A DNA stretch of 64,000 bases, taken from contig CAWJVZ010000004.1 of assembly GCA_963846475.1 (NCBI GenBank), positions 620,001 through 684,000 on the forward strand, in the 5' to 3' direction. The position numbers and the translations under genes were made by a program. Of this stretch, positions 1 through 7,624 are shown one piece after another (position 1 is the first letter of the stretch; each line of letters starts with the position of its first letter). This DNA comes from DASWJZ01 sp963846475 (GTDB taxonomy: Bacteria > Pseudomonadota > Alphaproteobacteria > Rhizobiales > Afifellaceae). The notes under the pieces are model-generated. The model ran no database searches. It saw only the letters and a list, made by a program, of their open reading frames with translations, and was not told where the DNA came from.

Positions 1-155
1 AGCAGGCCGGCCGCATCGCGGCAATCATAGGCGTTGCCGCCGACATGCGGCCTTCGGTCGATCAGCAGGACCTTTTCGTTGCGTTGACTGGCGAGCCGCT
101 CGGCGAGCACGCTTCCGGCGAAGCCGGCGCCGACGACGAGCCAATCATAGAGCAT
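1..155 (-). CDS. glf: UDP-galactopyranose mutase, N-terminal fragment (runs off window)
   Basis: Only the first 51 codons lie in the window; the rest is beyond position 1. The start shows a flavin dinucleotide-binding fold (LVVGAGFAGSVLAERLA, then VLLIDRRPHVGGNAYD), which is the typical opening of UDP-galactopyranose mutase. The family converts UDP-galactopyranose to UDP-galactofuranose in the cytoplasm for cell-surface glycans. The ATG at 153-155 overlaps the last 11 bases of the upstream glycosyltransferase gene, so the two are co-transcribed and probably coupled. Other FAD-dependent amine oxidase-type enzymes share the Rossmann motif, but the HVGGNAYD stretch favours Glf. Confidence 0.8.
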   Translation of the reverse strand, partial: MLYDWLVVGAGFAGSVLAERLASQRNEKVLLIDRRPHVGGNAYDCRDAAGL

Positions 156-1374
156 GGACGGCCTCTTCTGCAGTCGTTCGCCTTGCGGCAGAAATGTCGA
201 GCCGGGGCGCAACGTCGTCGAGACGCCGCCGCATCAGAGCGTGCATGTCGTCGAACGTCTTGTCCCAGGAGAGGTCGGCAAGATGCCTGTCGACCCGCGC
301 CAGCCACGGCGCCCGCGGGCGGGCAAGCAGGGCCTCCGCCTTGGCGACCGTCTCCGCCGCATCGGCGGCGATCTCGACAAGCCCCGCCTCGCCGTAGGAG
401 CGGACGACGTCGACGACCGGCGTCGACACCACCGGCACGCCCGCCGCCAAGAACTCCGGCGTCTTGGTGGGGCTGATGAACCGCGTCAACTCGTTCATGG
501 CGAAAGGCATCAGCCCGACGTCCCAGCCGGCCAAGTAGGATGGCAATTCGTCGTAGCTCTTGCCGCCGAGCCAATGGATGTTTTCACGACGCGGCAGGCT
601 CGCCTCGTCGATCTTCACGACCGGCCCGATCATGACGAGCTGCCAGTCCGGCCGACGCGCCGCCACTTCGGCGACAAGCTCAAGGTCCAGCCGCTCGTCG
701 ATCACGCCGAAATAGCCCAGCCGCGGACGCGGCAGGCCGGCCTGGTCCGCCGGCTCCGCTCCGCCGGGCCGGCGCGCCGCTGCGAAATGCGCCCGGTCGA
801 TGCTCGATGGGAAGGCGTGTACGCTCGGATGCCGGTCGCGCTTGGCCTCATAGAGGCTCCGCCCGCCGGTGAAGACGAGGTCGGCGCGGCTGAACAGCCC
901 CCGCTCCCGCTCCGTCAGCCTTGGTGGCGCGAAGCGGAAGGCCGACAGTTCGTCCATGCAATCATAGACGCAGAGATCCGGCTCCAGGTGGCCGCTGAAG
1001 CCGAGCGCCATCGGCGTGTAGTACCAGAAGATCGTCCGTTCGGCGGGTTGGCGGGCTAGGAGATCGTCGAGAAGCTCGCGCTGCGCCGCTTCCGCCTCGT
1101 CTTCCCCCATCCCGTGCGGCAGCACCGGCACGGCCACAGTCACGCCACCCTTCGCCTCGCTCAGATCGAGCCGTGGCGCGCTGTCCTCGTAGACCGGCTC
1201 CTCGAAGAAAAGCACGCGAAAATGCCGGGCGGCGCGGGTCAGGAGGTGCTGCGGCCGCTGATAGACGAAACCCCAGCGCAGATGCGAAAAACAGACGAGG
1301 AGGGTCGAAGGCACAGGGATACTCGGCCCCGGAACGCGGATCGCCGCGTCCCGGCCCAGACTTGGTGTCGGCAT
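145..1374 (-). CDS. glycosyltransferase (GT4/GT1-like) paired with glf
   Basis: A 409-residue predicted glycosyltransferase. Its N-terminal part carries FSHLRWGFVYQRPQHLL, typical of a group of bacterial glycosyltransferases encoded beside glf, followed by FFEEPVYED. The C-terminal half has the GT-B donor-binding pattern (TKTPEFLAAGVPVVSTPV). No signal peptide or membrane segment is apparent, so it should be cytoplasmic or peripheral. I chose the ATG at 1374 (MPTPSLG), which has a GAGAG sequence upstream; the frame stays open to 1455, but the added residues look unlike coding sequence. Its 3' end overlaps glf by 11 bases. It may transfer galactofuranose or another sugar to a surface glycan; the exact donor is unknown. 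Confidence 0.75.
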   Translation of the reverse strand: MPTPSLGRDAAIRVPGPSIPVPSTLLVCFSHLRWGFVYQRPQHLLTRAARHFRVLFFEEPVYEDSAPRLDLSEAKGGVTVAVPVLPHGMGEDEAEAAQRELLDDLLARQPAERTIFWYYTPMALGFSGHLEPDLCVYDCMDELSAFRFAPPRLTERERGLFSRADLVFTGGRSLYEAKRDRHPSVHAFPSSIDRAHFAAARRPGGAEPADQAGLPRPRLGYFGVIDERLDLELVAEVAARRPDWQLVMIGPVVKIDEASLPRRENIHWLGGKSYDELPSYLAGWDVGLMPFAMNELTRFISPTKTPEFLAAGVPVVSTPVVDVVRSYGEAGLVEIAADAAETVAKAEALLARPRAPWLARVDRHLADLSWDKTFDDMHALMRRRLDDVAPRLDISAARRTTAEEAVHAL

Positions 1375-1557
1375 GCAATCACTCTCGGGACGCGCAGAGC
1401 AGTGGCGGCTCTGCAATTGTAGACGCTGCGCCAGGGAAGGCCCCCGACGCGCCAATCAACACCTTTAAAGCCGGGAAAGTTCCCGCCGCCGCCACCCTGC
1501 GACGTTACAGCGCCGGCTTTTCTCCCGAGCCGATTCGTGCGACTTCGGGCCGAAGCC

Positions 1558-3069
1558 ATGCCTTCGGAGTTTTGGATGGACGGCTTCAATCGTCCCGACA
1601 GCGCACCGCCGGTCGCCCAATATGCGCGCGGCCTCACGCCGTTCGAGGATCCTGTCGCGGCGGTGGCGCGCATTACGGCGATCTACGGCGAGAGCATCGC
1701 CGCCATCCGGCAGGCCTTCGCCGAGGCGGCACGCGGTCGCGAGCCGCAGCGCGTCGACGCCTGCTACCCCTATATCGTAGCCTCGATCGGCCGCTCCGAC
1801 CTCCACATCGACGCCCGCCTCTCCTACGGCGTGCTGCTGGAGCCCGGCACCTACGGCACCACCCTCACCCGTCCCGACCTCTTCGGCCGCTATTACGAGG
1901 AGCAGATCGGCTACATCCTGAAACACCATTCGGTGCCGGTCTGGGTCGGCGTCTCGAGCCGGCCGATCCCGCTCCCCTTCGTCATCGAGGAGAGCGTCAC
2001 CGATATCTCCGAGGCAGACCTGCGCGCGCTGCAGGCGCATTTCGCGCTCCCCGACCTCAGCGCCACCGACGACGCCATCGCCAACGGCACTTTTGTCCGG
2101 AAGCCGGACGAGCCGCGCCCGCTCGCTTTGTTCACTGCCGAGCGGGTCGATTATTCGCTCGCCCGCCTCGCCCATTACACCGGCACGGCGCCGGAGCATT
2201 TCCAGAATTTCGTGCTGCTGACCAACTACCAGCGCTATGTCGACGAGTTCGTCCAGCTCGGCCGCGCCATGGTGGGCGAGTCGGGCCGCGGCTACGACAG
2301 TTTTGTGGCCCCCGGCAACCTCGTCCTCCCGTCGAGCCCCCGCGCCTCGGGCGGGCCCGAGCCGGGCTCGCCGCGCTACCTCCCGCAGATGCCGGCCTAT
2401 CACCTCAAGCGCCAGGACATCGACGGCATCACTCTGGTCAATATCGGCGTCGGCCCGTCCAACGCCAAGACGATCACCGACCACCTGGCGGTGCTCCGCC
2501 CGCATTGCTGGCTGATGCTCGGCCATTGCGCGGGGCTCCGCCGCAGCCAGCTCCTGGGCGATTACGTGCTCGCCCACGGCTACGTCCGCGACGATCACGT
2601 GCTCGACCAGGACCTGCCCTCCTGGGTGCCGGTGCCGCCGATCGCCGAGGTGCAGGTGGCCCTCCAGGAAGCGACCGAGCTCGTCACCGGCCTCGAAGGC
2701 CCGGACCTGAAGACGCGGCTTCGCACCGGCACGGTCGCCACCACCGACAACCGCAACTGGGAGCTCCGCTTCGACGAGCTGTTCGGCCGCCTCAACCTGT
2801 CGCGCGCCATCGCCGTCGACATGGAATCGGCGACGGTGGCGGCCAACGGCCTCCGCTTCCGCGTCCCCTACGGCACGCTGCTCTGCGTCTCCGACAAGCC
2901 GCTGCACGGCGAGTTGAAGCTTTCCGGCATGGCCAACGCCTTCTACCGGGAGCGCGTCAGCCAGCACCTCAAGGTCGGGCTGGAGACGATGCGGCTGCTG
3001 CGCGAAGACGGCGTCGACCGCCTGCACTCGCGAAAACTCAGAGGCTTCGACGAGCCGCCGTTCCGGTGA
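1558..3069 (+). CDS. amn: AMP nucleosidase
   Basis: A protein of about 503 residues matching AMP nucleosidase along its length (E. coli Amn has 484). The enzyme hydrolyses AMP to adenine and ribose 5-phosphate and controls adenylate levels. The N-terminal regulatory half is visible (RPDLFGRYYEEQIGYI), and the C-terminal half has the nucleoside phosphorylase-like fold, with GVGPSNAKTITDHL, LMLGHCAGLR and the substrate-binding AVDMESATVAANG. The ATG at 1558 was chosen; an in-frame GTG at 1537 and an ATG at 1576 are alternatives, and none has a clear ribosome binding site. It precedes the ugp genes by about 120 bases and may be transcribed separately. Confidence 0.92.
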   Translation: MPSEFWMDGFNRPDSAPPVAQYARGLTPFEDPVAAVARITAIYGESIAAIRQAFAEAARGREPQRVDACYPYIVASIGRSDLHIDARLSYGVLLEPGTYGTTLTRPDLFGRYYEEQIGYILKHHSVPVWVGVSSRPIPLPFVIEESVTDISEADLRALQAHFALPDLSATDDAIANGTFVRKPDEPRPLALFTAERVDYSLARLAHYTGTAPEHFQNFVLLTNYQRYVDEFVQLGRAMVGESGRGYDSFVAPGNLVLPSSPRASGGPEPGSPRYLPQMPAYHLKRQDIDGITLVNIGVGPSNAKTITDHLAVLRPHCWLMLGHCAGLRRSQLLGDYVLAHGYVRDDHVLDQDLPSWVPVPPIAEVQVALQEATELVTGLEGPDLKTRLRTGTVATTDNRNWELRFDELFGRLNLSRAIAVDMESATVAANGLRFRVPYGTLLCVSDKPLHGELKLSGMANAFYRERVSQHLKVGLETMRLLREDGVDRLHSRKLRGFDEPPFR

Positions 3070-3189
3070 TGGCGTTTGCGCCTTGCGCTTATCGCCTGCC
3101 GCAATAGATTGGGTGCAGCCGTCGCGATAGCGACGACGAACATTCACGAGCCGCGGCTAGAGACCGCGCGCCGACATGGGGAGAGAGAT

Positions 3190-4461
3190 ATGATGAAACG
3201 TGCCGCTGGCGCCCTCTTGGGCGCGTCGCTGTTGTTCGGGCTTTCCGGCGCCGCGTGGTCGGCCACCGAGATCCAATGGTGGCATGCGCAGACCGGCGCG
3301 AATAACGAGGTCATCGAGAACGTCTCCAAGGCGTTCAACGAGACGCAGAGCGACTACGTGGTCCGCCCGGTCTTCAAGGGCACCTATCCGGAAACGCTGC
3401 AGGCCGGCATCGCCGCCTTCCGCGCCGGGCAGCCGCCGCACATCATGCAGGTCTTCGACGTCGGCACGGGCGTCATGATGGGCGCCGAGGGGGCGATCGT
3501 GCCGGTCGCCGAAGTGATGCAGAAGGCGGGGGCTACGTTCGACAAGAGCCAGTATCTGCCGGGCATCGTCGCCTATTATTCCCGGCCCGACGGCACCATG
3601 CTGTCGTTCCCCTTCAACAGCTCCTCGCCGATCACCTATTACAACAAGGACATCCTGGAGAAGGCCGGCGCCGACGTGAACGACCTGCCGGAGACCTGGC
3701 CGGAAGTCTGGGAGCTCGCCCGCAAGATCGTCTCATCGGGAGCGGCGCCCTGCGGCTACACCTCGGCCTGGCTCACCTGGATCCACCTGGAGAATTTCGC
3801 CGCCTGGAACAACCTGCAATACGCGACCAACGAGAACGGCCTTGCCGGTCCGGACATCGAGCTGAAGATCAACTCGCCGATCTTCGTCAAGCACATGCAG
3901 GAGATCGCCGACCTCGCCAAGGACGGCGTGTTCCGCTACGGCGGCCGCACCTCGGAGGCCAAGCAGCTGTTCCTCTCCGGCGAATGCGGCATCTACAACG
4001 ATTCCTCCGGCGGCCTCGGCGACATCGTCAAGTCGGGCATGAACTACGCCACCGGGCCGCTCCCCTACGAGCCGGAGGCTGAAGGCGCGCCGCAGAACAC
4101 CGTTCCGGGCGGCGCCAGCCTGTGGGTCTTCGCCGGCCATGACGAGGAGGACTACAAGGGCGTCGCTGCCTTCTTCCAGTATCTGTCGACGACGGAGGTC
4201 CAGTCGCAGTTGCACCAGGTCTCCGGCTATCTGCCGGTGACGCTCGCCGCCTACGACGCGACCAAGCAGGCCGGCTTCTACGAGAAGAATCCCGGCCGCG
4301 AGCAGCCGATCCTGCAGATGATGGGCAAGGAGCCGACCGAGAATTCGCGCGGCGTGCGCGCCGTCAACCTGCCGCAGCTCCGCGACATCCAGAACGAGGA
4401 GTTCGAGGCGATGCTGGCCGGCACAGCAGACGGCGCAGCAGGCGCTCGACAAGGCCGTTGA
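3190..4461 (+). CDS. ugpB: sn-glycerol-3-phosphate-binding protein UgpB, C-terminus altered by a frameshift
   Basis: The periplasmic solute-binding protein of the Ugp ABC importer. The start ATGATG at 3190 follows GGGGAGAGAGAT and opens with a signal peptide (MMKRAAGALLGASLLFG, cleavage near AAWSA). The mature part is a family 1 extracellular solute-binding protein, with IQWWHAQTGANNEVIE and YNDSSGGLGDIVKSG among the recognisable stretches. The last residues are odd: after EFEAMLAG the frame reads TADGAAGARQGR and stops, whereas the +1-shifted frame reads QQTAQQALDKAVERGNEAI and ends at 4501, as UgpB proteins normally do. One extra base near 4420 explains this. The first member of ugpBAEC; a strong hairpin follows it. 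Confidence 0.88.
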   Translation: MMKRAAGALLGASLLFGLSGAAWSATEIQWWHAQTGANNEVIENVSKAFNETQSDYVVRPVFKGTYPETLQAGIAAFRAGQPPHIMQVFDVGTGVMMGAEGAIVPVAEVMQKAGATFDKSQYLPGIVAYYSRPDGTMLSFPFNSSSPITYYNKDILEKAGADVNDLPETWPEVWELARKIVSSGAAPCGYTSAWLTWIHLENFAAWNNLQYATNENGLAGPDIELKINSPIFVKHMQEIADLAKDGVFRYGGRTSEAKQLFLSGECGIYNDSSGGLGDIVKSGMNYATGPLPYEPEAEGAPQNTVPGGASLWVFAGHDEEDYKGVAAFFQYLSTTEVQSQLHQVSGYLPVTLAAYDATKQAGFYEKNPGREQPILQMMGKEPTENSRGVRAVNLPQLRDIQNEEFEAMLAGTADGAAGARQGR

Positions 4462-4513
4462 GCGCGGCAACGAGGCGATCCAGCAGGCGCTCGGCCAGTA
4501 AGGCGGATTAGAG

Positions 4514-4541
4514 CCGTCCCCGCCGCTACCGGCGGGGACGG
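4514..4541 (+). terminator. intercistronic hairpin between ugpB and ugpA
   Basis: A perfect 12-bp GC-rich stem, CCGTCCCCGCCG and CGGCGGGGACGG, with a CTAC loop and no following T-run. It starts 13 bases after the intended ugpB stop at 4501. Such hairpins after binding-protein genes commonly stabilise the upstream mRNA or cause partial termination, giving more binding protein than membrane components. The role here is inferred. Confidence 0.65.
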
Positions 4542-4556
4542 ATCGGCGGGGGCCGG

Positions 4557-5441
4557 GTGAACAGCCGCGTCACATTTCCCAACAAGCTCCTGCCCTATCT
4601 GCTGGTGGCGCCGCAGATCGCCATCACGCTCGTCTTCTTCTTCTGGCCGGCCAGCCAGGCGATCTACCAGTCGCTGTTCCGCGAAGACCCGTTCGGGCTC
4701 CGCTCCACCTTCGTCGGGCTCGGCAATTTCCGCCAGGTCCTGGCCGATCCGAACTACGTCAACTCGCTCCGGGTGACATTGGTCTTCTGCATCTCCACGG
4801 CGGTGGTGGCCATGGTCACGGCGCTCGTGCTCGCCGTCATGGCGGACCGGGTCGTGCGCGGCCGCGGCCTCTACCGGACGCTGCTCATCTGGCCCTATGC
4901 GGTGGCCCCGGCCGTCGCCGGCATGCTGTGGCTGTTCCTGTTCAACCCGGCGATGGGCACCTTCGCCTTCCTGCTGAGGGGCGCCGGCTACAATTGGGAC
5001 CCGCTGCTCAACGGCTCGCAGGCCATGGTGCTGGTCGTCGCGGCGGCGGCGTGGAAGCAGATCAGCTACAATTTCCTGTTCTTCGTCGCCGGGCTGCAGG
5101 CGATCCCGAAATCCTTCATCGAGGCGGCGGCGATCGACGGCGCCGGGCCGGGGCGGCGCTTCCGCACCATCGTCTTCCCGCTGCTCGCGCCGACGACGTT
5201 CTTCCTCCTCGTCATCAACACGGTCTACGCCTTCTTCGACACTTTCGGGATCATCCATGCGGTGACCGGCGGCGGCCCCGGCAAGGCGACCGAGACGCTG
5301 GTCTACAAGGTCTACAACGACGGCTTCATCAACCTGCAGCTCGGCATTTCGGCGGCCGAGTCGGTCATCCTCATGGTCATCGTCATCGCCCTGACGGCGG
5401 TGCAGTTCCGCTACGTCGAGCGCCGGGTGCACTATGGTTGA
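4557..5441 (+). CDS. ugpA: glycerol-3-phosphate ABC transporter permease UgpA
   Basis: A 294-residue inner-membrane permease of the MalF/UgpA type with about six transmembrane helices. The first is FLVAP-like (LLPYLLVAPQIAITLVFFF). The EAA loop that docks on the ATPase is EAAAIDGAGPGRRFRTIVFP. The GTG start at 4557 lies behind a G-rich sequence. It forms the transmembrane channel with UgpE. It is separated from ugpE by a 137-bp palindromic repeat. Confidence 0.92.
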   Translation: MNSRVTFPNKLLPYLLVAPQIAITLVFFFWPASQAIYQSLFREDPFGLRSTFVGLGNFRQVLADPNYVNSLRVTLVFCISTAVVAMVTALVLAVMADRVVRGRGLYRTLLIWPYAVAPAVAGMLWLFLFNPAMGTFAFLLRGAGYNWDPLLNGSQAMVLVVAAAAWKQISYNFLFFVAGLQAIPKSFIEAAAIDGAGPGRRFRTIVFPLLAPTTFFLLVINTVYAFFDTFGIIHAVTGGGPGKATETLVYKVYNDGFINLQLGISAAESVILMVIVIALTAVQFRYVERRVHYG

Positions 5442-5455
5442 AGCCGGATCAGTTC

Positions 5456-5593
5456 TCCTCCTCTCCCCCGTGGGGAGAGGCCGAGTCCGCGCGAAGCGCG
5501 GAACCGGGTGAGGGTTCTGGCGCGGTGTTCTACGATCTCGTCCCTCACCCGGTCGCTTCGCGACTCGGCCTCTCCCCGGAGGGGAGAGGAGGG
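5456..5593. repeat. palindromic repeat family A, copy 1 (between ugpA and ugpE)
   Basis: A long imperfect inverted repeat of about 138 bp. The left arm begins CTCCTCTCCCCCGTGGGGAG and continues into GGCCGAGTCCGCGCGAAGCG; the right arm has TTCGCGACTCGGCCTCTCCC and ends GGGGAGAGGAGG. The centre carries GTGAGGGTTCTGGCGC and CCCTCACCCGGTCGC. Related copies occur at 30154, 30328, 30575, 32132 and 49304. It is noncoding, and the transcript would fold into a long stem. Confidence 0.9.
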
Positions 5594-5652
5594 CGCGCCT
5601 GCCGAGCCACGTGCGATAGCCCTATGCTCGGCGAGACGGGAGCGCCTCGCCC

Positions 5653-6502
5653 ATGATCGAGAACCGCCCGCTCTCGACGCTTGTCGCGCATCTCGCGCTG
5701 GTGCTCGGCATCGTCATCGTCGCCTTCCCGATCTACTACACCTTCGTGGCGTCGACCCTGCCCGTGCAGGAGATCCTCCGCCCGCCGCTGCCGCTCCTGC
5801 CCGGCGACCGGTTTCTGGAGAATTACGGCGAGGCGCTGTTCGGCGGCGTCGGCCAGATCGGCGGCGTCAGCGTCTCGCGGCTCCTGTTCAACACGACCGT
5901 GGTGGCGCTCGCCATCGCCGTGGGGAAGATCGTCATCTCCATCCTGTCGGCCTATGCGATCGTCTTCTTCCGCTTCCCGCTCCGCATGGTGTTCTTCTGG
6001 ATGATCTTCATCACGCTGATGCTGCCGGTCGAGGTGCGCATCGTGCCGACCTACCAGGTGATCGTCAGCCTCGGCCTCCTCGACACCTATACCGGCCTGA
6101 CGCTGCCGCTGATGGCCTCGGCCACGGCGACCTTCCTGTTCCGCCAGTTCTTCCTCACCATCCCCGGCGAGCTGGTCGAGGCGGCGCGCGTCGACGGCGC
6201 CGGGCCGTTCCGCTTCTTCAAGGACATCCTGCTGCCGCTTGTCGCGCACCAACATCGCCGCGCTCTTCGTCATCCTGTTCATCTACGGCTGGACGCAATA
6301 TCTGTGGCCGCTGCTCGTCACCAACGACAACCAGATGAACACCATCATCATCGCCATCCGCAAGATGATCTCCTTCGCCGACATGGGCACGCCGTGGAAC
6401 CTCGTCATGGTCACGACGATCCTCGCCATCGCGCCGCCCGTGCTCGTCGTCGTGCTGATGCAGCGCTGGTTCGTCCGCGGCCTCATCGAGACGGAGAAAT
6501 AG
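5653..6502 (+). pseudogene. ugpE: glycerol-3-phosphate ABC transporter permease UgpE, frameshifted
   Basis: The second Ugp permease (MalG type), whose reading frame is broken. From the ATG at 5653 the sequence is normal through the EAA loop (EAARVDGAGPFRFFKDILLP). After DILLPL, at 6239-6240, one extra T moves the frame. The continuation lies in the next frame, SRTNIAALFVILFIYGW to IETEK with a stop at 6502, four bases before ugpC. Joined together the product would be about 283 residues, the usual length. As read, translation would run on through ugpC in a wrong frame. This is either a recent mutation or a sequencing error; the intact flanking coding sequence argues against old decay. Confidence 0.87.
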
Positions 6503-6505
6503 GCG

Positions 6506-7624
6506 ATGGCGACCGTCGGCCTCCGCCAGGTCCGCAAGACCTATCCCGCCCAGAAAGCCGAGGTCATCAAGGGCATCGATGCCGACGTCGAGGACGGCGA
6601 GTTCCTCGTCATGCTCGGTCCGTCCGGCTGCGGGAAGTCGACGCTGCTCCGCATGATCGCCGGGCTGGAGACGATCACCAGCGGCGAGGTTTCCATCGGC
6701 AGCCGCGTCGTCAACGGCCTGGAGCCGAAGGACCGCGACATCGCCATGGTTTTCCAGAACTACGCGCTCTACCCGCACATGAGCGTCTTCGACAACATCG
6801 CCTACGGGCTCCGCATCCGCGGCCTGTCCAAAGCCGAGATCGAGGCGAAGGTGCGCCAGGCCGCCCTGCTCCTGGAGATCGAGCCGTTCCTCGACCGCAA
6901 GCCGCGGGCGCTCTCCGGCGGCCAGCGTCAGCGCGTCGCCATGGGCCGGGCGATCGTGCGCGAGCCCGCCGTGTTCCTCTTCGACGAGCCGCTGTCCAAC
7001 CTCGACGCAAAGCTCAGGACGCAGATGCGGGTCGAGATCAAGCGGCTGCAGGCGCGGCTCGGCATCACCAGCCTCTACGTCACCCACGACCAGGTCGAGG
7101 CGATGACGCTCGGCGACCGGCTGATGGTGATGAATGCCGGCATCGCCGAGCAGGTCGGCACGCCGATGGAGGTCTACCACCATCCGGCCAGCGTCTTCGT
7201 CGCCGGCTTCATCGGCTCGCCGGCGATGAATTTCTTGCCCGGCCGCATCGCCGGGAGCGCCGACCGGGTCGAGCTTGCCGGCGGCGCGACGCTCTCGGCC
7301 GGCCGCGACCTCGGCGAGCCCGGCCGCCCCGTGACGGTGGGGATCCGCCCGGAGCATCTGTCGCCCTCGCCCGACGCGCCCGCCGGGCGCTCCCTGGAAC
7401 TCGTCGCCGACCTCGTGGAAGCGCTCGGCGCCGACACCCTGGTGCACGGGCGCATCAGCGACGACGCCACCCTGCTGGCGCGCCTGCCCGGCAATGCCCA
7501 GGTGCGCGCCGGCGACCGCTTTTCCGTCGCCGTCCCGCCGGAAGAGCTGCACCTGTTCGACGCCGAGACCGGCCGTAGCCTCGGCGGCCCGGCGCAATCC
7601 GGGCAGCGCCGGCCCGATCTCTAA
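6506..7624 (+). CDS. ugpC: glycerol-3-phosphate ABC transporter ATP-binding protein UgpC
   Basis: A 372-residue ABC ATPase of the MalK/UgpC group that powers the Ugp importer from the cytoplasmic side. It shows the Walker A sequence GPSGCGKSTLLRMIAG, Q-loop VFQNYALYPHM, signature LSGGQRQRVAMGRAIV, Walker B VFLFDEPLSNLDAKLR and H-loop VTHDQVEAMTLGDR. A C-terminal TOBE/regulatory domain includes VTVGIRPEHLSPS. The gene starts four bases after the ugpE stop. Its TAA shares bases with the TAG of the convergent helicase gene. MalK-type ATPases are sometimes shared between importers, so it may serve more than one. Confidence 0.93.
   Translation: MATVGLRQVRKTYPAQKAEVIKGIDADVEDGEFLVMLGPSGCGKSTLLRMIAGLETITSGEVSIGSRVVNGLEPKDRDIAMVFQNYALYPHMSVFDNIAYGLRIRGLSKAEIEAKVRQAALLLEIEPFLDRKPRALSGGQRQRVAMGRAIVREPAVFLFDEPLSNLDAKLRTQMRVEIKRLQARLGITSLYVTHDQVEAMTLGDRLMVMNAGIAEQVGTPMEVYHHPASVFVAGFIGSPAMNFLPGRIAGSADRVELAGGATLSAGRDLGEPGRPVTVGIRPEHLSPSPDAPAGRSLELVADLVEALGADTLVHGRISDDATLLARLPGNAQVRAGDRFSVAVPPEELHLFDAETGRSLGGPAQSGQRRPDL

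Noticed and set aside
5653..7578. A 641-codon reading of ugpE running into ugpC
   Set aside because: Only the first 196 codons are permease; the remainder is an out-of-frame reading caused by the frameshift at 6239.
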